Assembly (NCBI GenBank): GCA_001692895.1
Contig: KV748196.1
Coordinates: 2,108,001 to 2,172,000, forward strand
Direction: 5' to 3'
From: Cenococcum geophilum 1.58
Taxonomy: Eukaryota; Ascomycota; Dothideomycetes; Gloniales; Gloniaceae
DNA length: 64,000 bases
Shown here piece by piece: positions 47,386 to 61,049 of this stretch (position 1 is its first letter; each line of letters begins with the position of its first letter). Position numbers and translations under genes: made by a program. The notes beneath the pieces are model-generated. The model had not been told where the DNA came from. It did not search any database and saw only the letters and a program-made list of their open reading frames with translations.

Positions 47386-50300
47386 TTACCCCCCCTCCGA
47401 AAAAGCCTGCCCTTAGGCTTTGTATATCCGTGGGGTATTCTTGTCTTTATGGTTAATAAATAGCTTATTATCTTCGCTATTCTAGCATTCCATCTACTTA
47501 TTAAGGTACTTTAGGGGTCCTAGTTTATTAGGGTAATGGCTATAAAATTCTTAAAGCTTATGGGGGCTACTAATAAAGTTCCATATAGGGTACTAGGTAG
47601 GATCTGGGTTATAGCCTTTCCAACTAACGCGGTACTTTAGCGTTTTCCTTACTAGCTTATAGGCCAGTACTTCTTTAATTTCCTATTTATCGTCGCCATT
47701 GACTTAGATCGGCAGGGGAGGTTTATTCTTTTATTTAGGTAATAAGTTGTTTACGGCTTTCCGTAGCTTATCTGGTAAGAAGATAGGGTAAACTTTAATT
47801 AAGTCTAGGAGCTTAACCTTATACGAGTTGCCTACTTTATTAAAAATCTTATACGGTCCTGCTATCTTATAGTCCAGCTTACGGCTAGGCCGTTCTATCT
47901 TTTAGTTCTTTATTATAATCTAGACCATATCGCCTATAGTAAAGTTAGGCTCGCGCCTATGCTTATTTACCTGCTATTCTATTAATTTCTAGGCCTTTTT
48001 TAGGTTTATACAGACTACTTTCTAGGCTTCTTCTAAGCGCTTAGCGTACTGCTAGGCTTCCTTATAAGATAGTTTTTCGCGTATAGTCTAGGGCCCTTTT
48101 GGTCTTTCCCAGTTAAAGCTTATGCGGGGTAGGTAACCTATTTTTAGTTAAATAGGGGCAAATCCAGTAGAGTCGTGGGGTAGGGTCGCTTAGGCGTAGT
48201 TTATTAAGGGCAATAGTTCGGCCCAGTTATCCTAAAAGTAGTTAATAAAAGGCTGGAGTCTCTGGTCTAAGTATTAATTTATAATCTCCGTTTAACCGTC
48301 TATCTAGGGGTAATATACTATAAAAAGCTTTAGCTTAATACCTAGGATCTGGGTAAACTTATTCTAAAAGGCTAATATAAACTACGGCCCGCAGTTAGAT
48401 ATAATAGTATTTAGTAGTCCGTAAATTTGGTAGACGTAGTGGATATACAGTCGGGCCGCCTCTTTAGTATTAATATTCTTATAATAGGGAATTAAAAACG
48501 GGCGCTTGCTAAAGCGGTTAACTAGGATTATAACTATATTATATCCGTTACAGTTTAAAGGTAGCTTATAAAAGTCTATAGAGATATATTACTAGGGGCG
48601 GTCGGGTATTAGGAGGGGTTTTAATAGTCCTAAGGTCTTATCTCGTGGAATTATAAACCTATGGTAGTTATTGCAGTTCCGTATATAGCGGTTAATATCT
48701 ATAATTATTCTAGGCCAGTAGTAGCGGTCGCTAATAATCCTACGGGTCTTATTTTTTTTTAGGGTAGGCCATAAAGACCTAGGTATGTGCTTTAATAGTA
48801 AGCCAAGTCTGTAAGTTCTATTCCTCTACTACCACTAGCCATTTACGGTGCTTAAGTAGTCTACTTTTAAGGGACTATAGGCTAGAAACATTCTTTACCT
48901 TTTTACGGTACTCCTGTAGAGAAGGGGCCGTATAGTTTACCTATAGCAGTTTATTAATAAGGTCTAGTTCTATAGAGTTAATAGGGTATATCTCTGCACC
49001 TAAAAAGTCTATATTTAGTTCTGCCCGTATTTAAGGGTTAAGGTGCTCTAGTTATAGTAGCGCCTAGGTCTATAATAAGATCCTTACAGCTATCTAGTTA
49101 TTTATATTCTATTTACGCCTTATAAGAGCGTCCGCACAGTTAGTAGCGCCTAACCTATATATAATTAGGAAGTTAAACTAAAATAGGGTGTCCGCCTAGC
49201 GCGCCTATCGGGCTATAAGGGCCTTTATTATTATAAAATATTCTAAGGCCTTATAATCGGAAACTACCTAGATAGACTTAGGGGTGCCTTCTAGTTAGGC
49301 TCGCCAGTGCTAAAAGCTAGAGATAATAGCTAGCATTTCTTTATTATAAATTGGGTGGTTTAGCTTAGCATCTACTATAGTCTTTAAATAGTAAGCAATA
49401 GGGTGCTATTCTCCATCTATCTGCTTTTGGGAGTAAACGCCAGCTATAATACCATCTAAGGCATTGGTTTCTAGTATTAAGGGCCGTTCTAGGTTAAAGT
49501 AGATAAATAAGGGAGCAAAAACCAATCGTTTCTTAAGCTCATTAAAGGCCTGCTTATATAGGGTGTTAAAGTAAAAGGGCTAGTCCTTATAGGTAAGTAG
49601 GCTTAGTGGCCGGGCAATCCTACTATAGTTCTTAATAAAGCGTCGGTAGAAGTTACAGAACCCTAAGAATAACTACACCCCCTTTACAGTCTTTGGGGGT
49701 ACCTATTAATTAATTACAGCCGTCTTTTCTAAGTCTACCTTAATTCCGTTTATACTAATAATAAACCTTAGGTACCTTATACGCTTAACACTAAATTTTA
49801 ACTTCTTAATATTAGCTTAGAGGCTAGCTTTCTAAAGCCGTTATAGGACTTTATAGATATGCTCTTTATATTCCAGTTTATTTTTAGAGTAAATTATAAT
49901 ATTATCTAGGTATACTATACAGAAGTTATTAAGGTGGTTAAATAGTACATTATTTATATATTGTTAATATATGGCCGGTCCGTTAGTTAGTCTAAAAGGC
50001 AGTACTTTATATTTATACGTTCCGTAACGGGTCTAAAACGTAGTAAGGTTTTCTAATTTAGGGTCCATCTTAATTTAGTAAAAAGCCTAGCGGATATTAA
50101 GCTTTGTAAAGATCTTAGCTCTACTTATTTAGGCCAGAGTCTTATTAAGTAAAGGCAGTAGGTAACGGTCTTTAAGGGTTAAATTATTAAGCTTATAGTA
50201 GTTAATACAGAAACAAAGTCCTCTATTTAGCTTTTTAGTAAAGAGAATAGGTAAGTTAAAAGGGGCTTAACTAGGCTTAATAAAGCCCTTATCTAGGTTA

Positions 50301-50847
50301 TTAATAAGGTACTGCTTTATAGCCTATAATTCGGCAGTAGATTGATATTAGAGGGGGCTATAGCTAAGGGTAGCCACCTTATCTGGCTTAATTTTAATCT
50401 TATAGTTATACGGTCAGTAAGGCGGAAGTACATTAGACGCTGCTTTAGAGAAGGTGTTTTTAAATTTCTAGTATTAACAGGGTAGTTTCTGTTCTACTAG
50501 CTCCTTATCTATAAACTCATTTTTCTCTTAGGCTAGGGCTTCTTTCTTTTTAATTATTTAATTAATTTCGTATAAGCTAGTTATAAAGGTAACAGTATTA
50601 GGCTAAACTAGGTTTTAGTAGAATCCTATAGCGCTAATATAGCAGATATTAACTAGTAGGAGGTCTATAGGTTTCTTTACGGATATTTATCAGGCCGTAT
50701 TTTACGGTATAGGGTTTATAGTCTTCCTTAGCTCATATTCCATTTTCCGTAAGTTGTCCTTCTAATCTATTAGTTTAGTATATTATTTAATGTCCCTAGC
50801 CTTCCTTTATAGCTACGTAGGGCCTAAGTTCTCTATTTAGGACTTAG

Positions 50848-51269
50848 TGTTACGGACGCTTTAAGTACAATGTTATAACTACTTGGAGAGGAGTTGGAAG
50901 AAGCTAGTTGGTTAATATAGGCACGGTCTAGGATGGAACCAGTAGAACCATGTGACGAGGAATGGTAATTAAGGTCATATAACGTGCTACGCAAGGAACG
51001 CGAGATACGAGAGGAACTTACGTAGCTTATGTACCTCACGTACATCACGTATAAGAAGGATTTTATAGGAGTATAGTTGTGTATTTAAGGACCTTTAGTC
51101 CCTACCTAGATAGTTTCTTCCTTATAGTAATTCTTAGAATATAATTGGAGTTAATCTATTAGGCAACCACTCCACCAGTTATTATTACGTTATTAACTTA
51201 CTTGCAATACCTATACACCTAGCCTATTAACAGGACCCACCGTAGTTCTTACTACAAGGTTCCGTTATA
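50848..51269 (+). repeat. 5' LTR of G3
   Basis: 422 bp, TGTTACGGACGCTTTAAG to GTTCCGTTATA. Clearly less mutated than its partner at 58307; for example CACGGTCTAGGATGG here is TATGGTTTAGGATAG there. Confidence 0.9.
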
Positions 51270-51308
51270 TAATTACTACCTAGTTACGGTTTTAATAAGT
51301 TAAACAAT

Positions 51309-54300
51309 ATGCCACTAAAAGCAGCCACCACAACGCCATTAACGGCAGCAACCACCTTAAGATTAGGAAACGACACTAGTATAGCAGACACTAACTTATA
51401 GCAACTAGTGACGGTTAGACAGTTATAAGCAATAGTTAACTAATTAACGGAAAATAATACGGCACTTAAAAATAGGATTAACGGGATAGGCGTAGTAAAG
51501 GTTACGTTACTATCAATTAAAAGGTTCTTAGGAGAGAAATTAAAGCTTAAAGGATTTCTTACGTAAATGCATTTTAAGGTTTTACAAGAAGGAGCAAAGC
51601 TAGCAATACCTATGGATTAAATAGCGTATGCAGGATTATTCTTATTAGAAAGAGCACTTAAATGGTTTAAGCCTTACCTTATAGAGATATAAGCAAACGG
51701 GATAATAACAATAAACCAAGAGGTACGGTTTATGTTTTTAAGCTAGAATGGGTTTATAGAGCAACTTATATAAATATTTAGAGATCTAGAGGTAATAACT
51801 ACGGTAGAAAGAAAACTCTAAGATATTACGCAGTAAACCTTAGCGATTAAGTATACAACGCAGTTTTAAACGCTAGTAACGTAGGTTAAGTAGAATAATA
51901 GGGCGCTTATAGCACAGTATAAATAAGCACTTAAGGCTAAAGTTTAGAATATAATTATTCTAATAGAAGATGCGGACACCCTAAGGGAATTAATTAATTA
52001 AGTAATTAAGATTAATAATAGGATCTTCCAAAGGGAATAGACCAAAAAAGGTTAGGATAGAGTTCTATAGTTATATAAGGCGCAGAGTACGCAATGACCA
52101 AAGCTAAGTTAGAAACTATGGTATGGCGTAGAGCTAATAGACCTAAGCGGTACTAAAGAAACCTATAAGAGATGGAGTAAGAAACTATGGAAACCTAGAG
52201 GTTAAGGATTAAGTAATTATAGGACTAAGGAGCGTAGGCTAAACTAAGAATCTTAACAGCAGAAGACGTTTAAGCGGACTCTATAATAAAAGCAATGGTT
52301 TAGAGACGGAGCTTATATAAATTACGGAAAATAGGGTCATTTTGCCAGGGATTTTAAAGATGGTTAGAGTTACTATATAATAAAGGGAACTAGACTAGTA
52401 GACGACATATACGTATAGAGGGATAATAGTATACTGCGAGGAACAAAAGAATATTTAATCTAAAGTTTTACGTTTTATTATAATAACGCATACTAAGTTT
52501 ATAAAGACGCTAAGTATGGCGCAAGCTATTAGCTATAAGAGCTAGAGTTAAAAGGACTTAGAGAAACCAAAGAGTTAGATAAAGAAAAGGATTAACTCTA
52601 CAAGCTAGATTAAGATGTTATAGCAATATATGGATAAAGATTAGCAATAATAATAATAGAGTTAGAGTGCTTATTAATTAATAGCGACGAGGAAGAAAAA
52701 GGAACTAACTAGGGGTATCTAAACCTTAATAATGTAATAGAAGTAGAGACTGGGACCGCCATAGAGTAAGGTTTAGTAACGGGTATTATAATACCGTTGG
52801 ATACGGCATCTATTGCTTTATAAGACGGAAGGAGCAATATCTAAAGACGATTAAGCAAGCAGATAACTGCTAGTGCTAGCTTACTACTTAATAAAGGTAA
52901 AAGGCTAAAGGCTTAAGATTCTTAAGATAAGATAAGAGAGATCTAAGATTCTAAAGAAAGGATAAGGATAGCTTAAGGACCTACTACGGACGACAACTAA
53001 TAGGGCAGAGCAGCAGCTTAGTTTAAAGATATATAAATAAGCTTGGGATAAGAATTCCTAAAGGCACAAGACTCTTAAGACGAGATAAGTAAGATTTAAA
53101 ATTCTTAAGATAAGATGAGAACACTACGGACGCCTAGTTAAACTAAGGCGGGAGCCAAGCTTAAGTTAGAAGCAAGCTTAGGATTAAGGATTCTATGGGA
53201 TTAAGACTTTAATATATAAATGAGAACTATTAATAAGGGAATTAAGAAGTATAAAAACTTTAGGGATCCACTTGTAAGACGTGAATAAAAAGAAACCATG
53301 GTAGAATTTAGAGTAAGGATTACTGCATGGTAAGAATAGAAACTAGATAAGAGATCTAGTACACTAGGCCGTATAAGGGACAGAGTACCCGTATAAAGGG
53401 TTACTAATAGACCTAAAATAGGCATACTAAGAGCTAAGTGGCTTATTAAACTAGAATAAGAAGAGGATCTAGGGATTCTAACTAGGTTCGAGGAACGACA
53501 TATAAAAGGCTGTTATGACGTAGTAATAAGAAGATACTTTCTTACGGATAAACTGTATATACTTAAGGAGCTATACCAAAAGTGGTATAGGCAACGATAT
53601 AATGATAAGTGGGAAGATTTCTATATATAGTTAGACGAACGAGTTATTTAGGACCACCCAATTACGGAAAAGGCTATAACTTATATTAAAGGAGCCTTAA
53701 TTATAATATTAAAAGATCTAAAGAAGTAATTAGAGGACTGGAGAAGTAAAAGACAAATCTTAGTACCTGTAAGCGAAGTTGTAATACTTAGATTAGAATA
53801 ACAGAGGTTTAAACTTAAGGGTAAAGACGAGCTAAGAGTTAACCTAAAACACTAAGTATATTACACGTTGGCGTGGATTGCATGTGTGGATAATATATAT
53901 AATATATATAGAGCACCTAAAGATAAGAACCGGAAGTACCTAATGAGGATATATTAGGCACCGGATAAGGTAAAGTACAGAAACGCTAAGTATATATATA
54001 GATGGCACCCTATAGAAGTTTAAGAATAAGGGGACTTAATACTTTAGCTAGGAAGATTCCTTATAGAAGAATACCTAGATGGATAATAGTGGTGGGAATA
54101 CCTAGAGAATATATATCTATAGTATATTAAAGATAAAAAGCGAACTAAGTATTGGCTAAAAGTAGACTAAGTATAAATGGGATCTAGTAGCTAATAATTA
54201 GGAAAAGTAGAGGCCTATGAGACCAGAGGGAGCCAGTAGTAGAGCCTTAGACCCTTAAAGGAATTTAAAGACGATACCTAAATTTATAAATTAAGTGGCA

Positions 54301-57300
54301 AGATTAGCAGTTTAAAGCATTAGTAGATAGTAAAGCAATAAGGAACCATATATCACCAGCAGCAGTTAAAAAAAATAGGACTACCACATAGAGAAAAGGA
54401 GTACCCTTATCTATTAGTTATAATTTCAGGAGATCTAATAGCCTATAGAGGAGGTATTATTAATCTCAAAATAGGACCTATTTAGTTAACCATTAAAGGA
54501 AAATAAATTAAGATGTCTTTTAATATATTACCATTAGGGAATAATAAGGCAATACTAGAAATACCTTAGTTATAGGAATATAATCTAAAGATTAATTAGG
54601 TTACAGGTTAGGTTAATATTAGAAATACTTAACGCTGTAAGATGCAATAATAAACTAAGTTAGTATAGTACTAAGTCGGAGCAATATATAAGGAAACCAA
54701 GAAAGGGGTAGGTTATATACTAAAGAGATACCATAAATATAGCAAAAAGTTATAGTCACTAGAAAGTGAAAAGCTGTTAGAGTATATAGTATAGGACTAT
54801 AAGATAGAGTTAAAACCAGAAATAAGTCTAAGGTTCTTTCTAACCTATAAGCTTACTAAAGAAGAAGGTAGAGCACTAAAAGAGTTTATCTAGGAGAACT
54901 TATAAAAGGGATATATTAGACCATTACAGTTATTAGTAGGTTATCCAGTACTGTTCGTACCAAAGAAAAACGGAAAACTTAGGTTATACATTAACTATAG
55001 ATAGTTAAACAGCATTATAAGAAAGGATAGGTATCTTTTACCCTTAATTAGTGAAATTTAAGATAGGATAGGTAATACGCAAATCTTTACGAAGATAGAT
55101 CTAAGATAGGCGTACTATTAGATTAGAATTAAGGAAGGCAACAAATGGAAAGCAGCCTTTAGGTTAAAGGAAGGACTATATAAGCTATTAGTTATACAAT
55201 TCGGGCTTATAAATGTACTAGTAACGTTCTAGAAGTAAATTAATAGTATATTAGGAGAACACCTTAATAAGTTTATTATAGTATACCTTAATAATATTAT
55301 TATCTACTTAATGACTAAGGAAGAATATAGGGAACACGTTAAATAGGTCTTAAAGAGACTATAAAAAGAACAGATACTAGTAGCAATTAAGAAATACAAG
55401 TTCTTTATAAGGAAGACCGATTTTATTAGATTTATTATTAAACTAGGCAAATTAAGCATAGACCTAAAGAAAATTAAAGCTATAGTAAATTGGTAAGAAC
55501 TAGAGAACGTTACACAGTTAAGATTATTTCTAGGGTTTTGCAATTACTATAGGAGGTTTATAGCACAATAGTTAAAGAATATTAAGCCATTTACTTAACT
55601 AATAAAGAAAGAGGAACTATAGGTATGGGAGGATAAGTAAAAGAAGTTATTTAGAGAACTTAAGGAGTTATTCACCTAGGAACCAATTCTTAAAATCTAC
55701 TAACTAAAGTTAAAGATAGTGGTTAAAATGGATGTATTAGACTTTATACTAGGGACATACTTTATATAAAGATATAAAGATAGTTAGCACCTAGTAGTAT
55801 ACTATAGTAGAAAAATAACACTACTAGAGTTAAACTATAACATCTATAATAAGGAGTTGTTAGATATAGTTATAGTACTAAAGAAATAGAAAGCATTCTT
55901 ATAAGACATAAAGAAGCTATTTATAGTTAAAACGGATTATAAAAACCTAATAGGGTTTCTAACAATAAAAGAACTTAGCTAAAGATAGGTTAGATAGGCA
56001 GAGACGCTTGCAGACTACTATTTTAAGATTTAGTATACTAAGGGTACAGACAATATACGAGCGGATACTCTAAGCAGAAAAACTAAACTATAAAATAATA
56101 AGAAGCCATTAGGGGCTCTATTACGAAAAGATATAAATAAATTAATTAGATATAATTATCCAAAAATTATAGTAACTTAAAAAGATATAATAGAGAGAGT
56201 CTACGAGATACTAAAAAGCTTTTAGGCATAATAAATTCTAAAAACATAGCTAGAAGATCTATAGATGGATATATATAAAAACTAAGAAGCGAAGTATATC
56301 CTAAGAAGCATAGCAGAGCATTTTATAGAAGACTTTTATAAGGGAATAACTTAAGGACATAATAGAGCTATAGGCTTAGTATTAAGACTCCAAGAGGAGT
56401 ACATTATTAATAGAATCTAGGGTTTAGCACGGAAAATTACTAAGGAATATTTAGATTACTAAAGAAATAAACTAATAAGGCATAAGCTATACGGAGGGCT
56501 ATAACCTATTAAAATACCAGAGAGACTATAGGAGGTTATATTATAGGACTTTATTATAAAGTTACTAAAGTTAAAAAACCCTATTACCAGATAAGATTAT
56601 AACGTAATCTTAGTAATAGTAGATAAGCTAATGAAGTAGGGATACTTTATAGCATATATAGAAGAAATCTTAGCAGAAGATATCGCTAGAATCTATATTA
56701 AGGAAGTATTTATAAAATATAGAGCACTAAGCAAGATTATATTAGATAGAGATTTAAGATTTATAGTAATATTCTAGGAAGTATTCTTAGTGGAGTAAGA
56801 AGTTAGAGTAGTAACTTTTACCGCATATTATCTATAGACAGACGGTTAAACGGAAAGACTAAATTAGATACTAAAGCAGTATCTAAGGTATTATGTTAAT
56901 TATGTATAGAATAATTAGGTATTATTATTACTAATTATATAGTTTATATACAATATAACACTATAAGAGGGAATAGGTATATTACTATTTAAGGCAAATT
57001 ACGGATACGAACTAAGAATATTATTATTACTATGTTAAGTAAAGAAGATAAGTAGTATAGCTAAGTAAAGGATAAAGGATTTAATAAATCTTTATATAGA
57101 CCTTATAGAAATAGCTAAGGTGGTATAATAAAGAATAAAAAGGTACTATAATACTAAGAGATCTAAGGGACTAGATCTTAAGGAGGGGGATAAAGTGTAG
57201 CTACTATACAAAAATTTCAAAAGTTAACAGCTAAGTAAGAAGTTAGACCACGTTAGACTAAGACCTTTTGAAATTCTATAGAGAATTTCACCGGTTATAT

Positions 57301-58270
57301 TTAAGTTAAACTTACTAGCTAAGATAAAAATCTACCTAGTATAGCATATCGCAATGCTAGAGCTAGTATATAGGAATATTAAGCCATTGGTTTATAAAGT
57401 AGATATATATAAAGGGTAAGAAGAAGATAAATGGCAAGTTTTAAAGATTGTTAGTTATAAGGACATAGACAATAAAATATAGTATAAGGTATAGTGGATA
57501 GGCTATAATAAGACTACCTAAGAGCTACTAGAAAATTTAAAGAACGCTATAGAAAGGGTATAGGAGTATTAGAAGAGAATAGGTTAGGTAATATTAATAA
57601 GGAAGGATTACTAAAGAATAAGTTACCTAAGGGGGACTTAGGAGGAGTAACTGCTGAACTACTTAAAGCTGTTTTCTTTACTATTAAAAGAGAGTTAGTT
57701 TTCTTATTATTAAGTTCCTATAGACCTTATTTTACTAGTTTCTACTCCTTAAAATAAACCTTCTTATAAACTTTCTTAAGACAAAGTAGCTAAGCAGACG
57801 CTATAATATAAGTATCTAAGGCCTTCTGTTCTATATTATAAGAACGCTTAAGTTTAGCTAGGGCCTACGCTAGGTTACTATTAAGTTTCACAGTAGTAGA
57901 TTAAACATAAGACCCTAAGACAAATTACTTAGGGAATGTAAAGACTATTAAGAGTTATAGGATGTGTATACTTAGCGTTAGATATAGAGCGAATATTATA
58001 GGATAATTAAACGTTTGCTTTAGTATACTTTAAATATAAAGAGGGTTGCTAAGATAAAGGACTCGCCAGTATAATATAAACTAACCCCTTTTTTGAACAA
58101 TAAGAATACGGAAATGGTATAATCTTACCTAGTAATAGTATTATAGTAATAGTGCGAGCACGATACTGTGCGTGTAAAGAAGAAATTGCTTTAGGTATAA
58201 TAAGTAATAATATTAACTAAATTAATTAGATGGACATTATACCTCTAGTAAACGACCTAGAGATATTAGG
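51309..58270 (+). pseudogene. G3 gag-pol remnant with chromodomain
   Basis: Gag starts at ATG 51309 (MPLKAATTTPLTAAT). Reverse transcriptase lies at about 54890-55420 (LFVPKKNGKLRLYINY-type text near 54950, then the VYLNNIIIYLMTKEE block near 55285), RNase H from about 55500 (LRLFLGFCNYYRRF, 55520-55560), integrase at about 56300-57150, and a chromodomain at 57430-57560 (DKWQVLKIVSYKD, IQYKVQWIGYNKTTQELLEN). Stops are frequent throughout. Confidence 0.85.
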
Positions 58271-58306
58271 TATCTTTAAGGATAAAGATAAAGAGGAGGG
58301 AGATAG

Positions 58307-58727
58307 TATTACGGACGCTTTAAGTATAATATTATAACTACTTAGAGAGGAGTTAGAAGAAGCTAGTTAGTTAATATAGGTATGGTTTAGGATAGAACTA
58401 GTAGAACTATATAATAAGAAATAGTAACTAAGGTTATATAACGTGCTACGCAAGAAACGCGAGATATAAGAGGAACTTATGTAGTTTATATACCTTACGT
58501 ATATTACATATAAGAAGGATTTTATAAGAGTACAGTTATGTATTTAAGGACCCTTAGTCCCTACCTAGATAGTTCCTTCCTTGTAGTAATTCTTAGAATC
58601 AATTAGAGTTAATCTATTAGGCAACCACTCTACTAGTTATTATTACATTGTTGACTTACTTATAATACCTATATACCTAGCCTATTAATAGGACCTACCG
58701 TAGTTCTTACTACAAGGTTCCGTTATA
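58307..58727 (+). repeat. 3' LTR of G3
   Basis: 421 bp, begins TATTACGGACGC (TGTTACGGACGC before G-to-A). Heavier RIP than the 5' copy. Confidence 0.9.
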
Positions 58728-59509
58728 CTTAGCTAGGCCACTACTAACTTCCTAAGTCTTTAGTGCGGGTGGCGTAATATAGGCAGTTTAGGGGTGGCGT
58801 AGTATATAGATTTGTTGCGGATTAAGCTATATATCCTTTTTAAAGGCCTAGTCCCTACGCATCGCGTTAGCCTAGTAAATGGTATTTATCTACGGCTATA
58901 TAAGGTTTTCTATTATAATACTAATCTCTTTTATAAAGGAAGGCGTTAGGGGCATAGTTTTAGGCTAGATAAGCTGCCTATTCTGTATATTAAGCTATAA
59001 GCCTAAATAGGCTAGCTATTTTCTCCCTAAGATTATATTATAGCTTCTAAGGTCTATAATAAGGAAGGGGATATTATACTACCTTTATTTATTAACGCGG
59101 AGGTAGATCTATAAGATAGTTATAATAGGTAGCCCTATCCGTCCATTATACCCATAAATAAGAATTAGTTTAGGTAGTTCTTTAAGGGGTACATTTAAAA
59201 AGTCAGCCAGTTTTGCAGCGCACTTTGTATTAATTAAGGTAAAGGTATTTACTCCTAAGTCAGCTAAAGCAGAGGTTAAAACTTAATATCTATTACGGAA
59301 TAAAGTATAAGGGATAGTGCAGCTTCTTTTATTAACTAGCTAACCTAGATTAATATATAACATATTAATCCCTTTTAACCCTAAAGAGGAGTCTTCCTCT
59401 AGGGTTCCTCTTTTTCTAACTCTATACTATCCTCCTAAATTAATAGGACCTTATTTGTCTTTACCTTTATTAGGCAGTTCCTTATAGGGTAGCCTAGTTA
59501 ACCGTATAA

Positions 59510-60405
59510 TGTAACGGAACCTTGTAGTAAGAACTACGGTGGGTCCTGTCAATGGGCTAGGTGTGTAGGTATTACAGGAAGTTAACAACGTAATGATAAC
59601 TGGTAGAGTGGTTGCCTAATAGATTAACTCTAATTATATTCTAAGAATTACTATAAGGAAGGAACTATTTAGGTAGGGACTAAGGGTCCTTAAATATACA
59701 ATTATACTCTTATAAAATCCTTTTTATACGTAATATACGTATTATATATAAGGTATATAAGTTCCTCTTATTCCTCTTATTTAATACGTAGTATATTATA
59801 TAACCTTAGTTACTATTCCTTATTATATAGTTCTACTAGTTCTATCCTAGACTATACCTATATTAACTAACTAGCTTCTTCTAACTCCTCTCCTAGTAGT
59901 TATAATATTATACTTAAAGCGTCCGTAATACTATCTCCCTCCTTTTTATCTTTATTCTTAAAGATACCTAATATCTTTAAGTTGTTTACTAGAGGTATAA
60001 TATCCGTCTAGTTAATTTAGTTAATATTGTTACTTATTATGCCTAAAGCATCCTTTTCTTTATACGCGCAATGTTGTGCCCGCACTATTACTGCTATATT
60101 ATCGCTTAGTGAAATTATACCGTCTCTATATTCTTATTATGCGAAAAAGGGGTTAGTTTATATTACGTTAGCAAGTCCCTTATCTTAGTAACCCTCTTCT
60201 TATTTAGAGTGTACTAAAGTGAACATCCGGTTATTCTATAATGTTTATTCTATTTCTAACGCTAAGTATACGCGTCCTATAACTCTTAATAGTCTCTAAG
60301 TTCCCTAAGTAATTTATTATAGGGTTTTATATTTAATTTACTGCTATAAAGCTTAATAGTAACCTAGTATAGGCCCTTATAGAGCTTAAGCGTTCTTAGG
60401 ATATT
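59510..60405 (-). mobile_element. Partial G2-family element G4 (one LTR plus 3' internal end)
   Basis: 59510-59930 is a 421-bp LTR that starts TGTAACGGAACCTTG and ends GTCCGTAATA on the plus strand. About 475 bp of the internal 3' region follow and align with 24045-24530 of G2, then similarity stops near 60405. TATAA stands just left of the LTR and again at the stop point, which could be a target duplication or chance in this AT-rich DNA. The rest of the element is missing. Confidence 0.75.
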
Positions 60406-61049
60406 GTATAATTACAGCACGTGGTACACCAAACGCGTAGTTACGCGTTTGGTGCACTAACCACTTAGGTGCTAACTAATTAGGGGGAGGCGCGTTAGTA
60501 TATAGACCACGTAGTCTACCTTAATAGAATTGACAGTTACCACTATCCCAAAGAGCATACGATACTATACGTATTTCGTGCCCTGGGATATAACTCACTT
60601 ATATCATTAAGTTGATATAAACACTAATTAGTATGCGCGCACAGATTAGCAATCACTCGACACCTCCCCCTAAGCGATACACGACAGCGACCACCCGTTT
60701 AGACTCCTAGTACGACCTACTAGAAGGTCGGAAGCCGGGGATTACGGAACTATTACTAACTCTATATACTTATTTAAGTCTTAGTACGGTTTACTAGAAG
60801 TTTATAAACATGAATATAGACCCTTACGGAACCCCCTATCCTTAACCCCTTAAACCTTAAACCCCTCCGGACCTTTTACGGAAACCCCCTGCCCCCCTAT
60901 AAACTATTACGGACCTATTAATCGCCGTTATGGACTATTATAAGACCTTTTAAACTATTACGGACCCTTTAATTAATTTTACGGACCGTTATAAGACCTC
61001 CCCCACCCGTTATAAGCTACTACCACCCGCTATATACTATACTATATAG
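60406..61049. other. Leader region of the copia element, with perfect hairpin
   Basis: No coding sequence. CACCAAACGCGTA and TACGCGTTTGGTG (60427-60454) form a 13-bp stem with a 2-nt loop. AGGGGGAGGCG (60482-60492) and CACCTCCCCCT (60661-60671) face each other inverted. 60730-61010 contains many TTACGGAA/TTACGGACC units between C-rich runs. LTR limits could not be fixed because the second LTR is outside the window. Confidence 0.45.

Larger units (their letters stand above)
50848..58727 (+). mobile_element. Ty3/gypsy chromovirus G3, complete copy of the G2 family
   Basis: LTRs at 50848-51269 and 58307-58727, target duplication CTTAG at 50843-50847 and 58728-58732. The purine tract AAGAGGAGGGAGATAG precedes the 3' LTR. 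7880 bp. Same gag start and same order as G2, opposite orientation. Confidence 0.92.
47390..59480 (-). pseudogene. G5 pol remnant with chromodomain
   Basis: In minus-strand order: aspartic protease (59300-58740, LADLGVNTFTLINTKCAAKLADFLNVP-like text read in pieces, then YNIPFLIIDLRSYNIILGRK), the G3 insertion, reverse transcriptase (about 50340-49860, KGFIKPSQAPF, then FCIVYLDNIIIYS), RNase H (about 49730-49150, [12 protein letters not shown]), integrase (about 48660-48080, ISIDFYKLPL, GQTEIINQYL) and a chromodomain (about 47640-47560, LKYRVSQKGYNPDPTQYP). All parts carry many TAG/TAA codons. Confidence 0.8.
47163..59509 (-). mobile_element. Ty3/gypsy chromovirus G5, partial, hosting G3
   Basis: The 3' LTR lies at 47163-47385 and the internal region reads leftward; G3 sits inside it (target duplication CTTAG) and G4 starts at 59510. 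The 5' LTR and gag are not seen, being lost or right of the window. Without G3 about 4.5 kb remain. It is inserted in the MULE frame. Confidence 0.8.
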
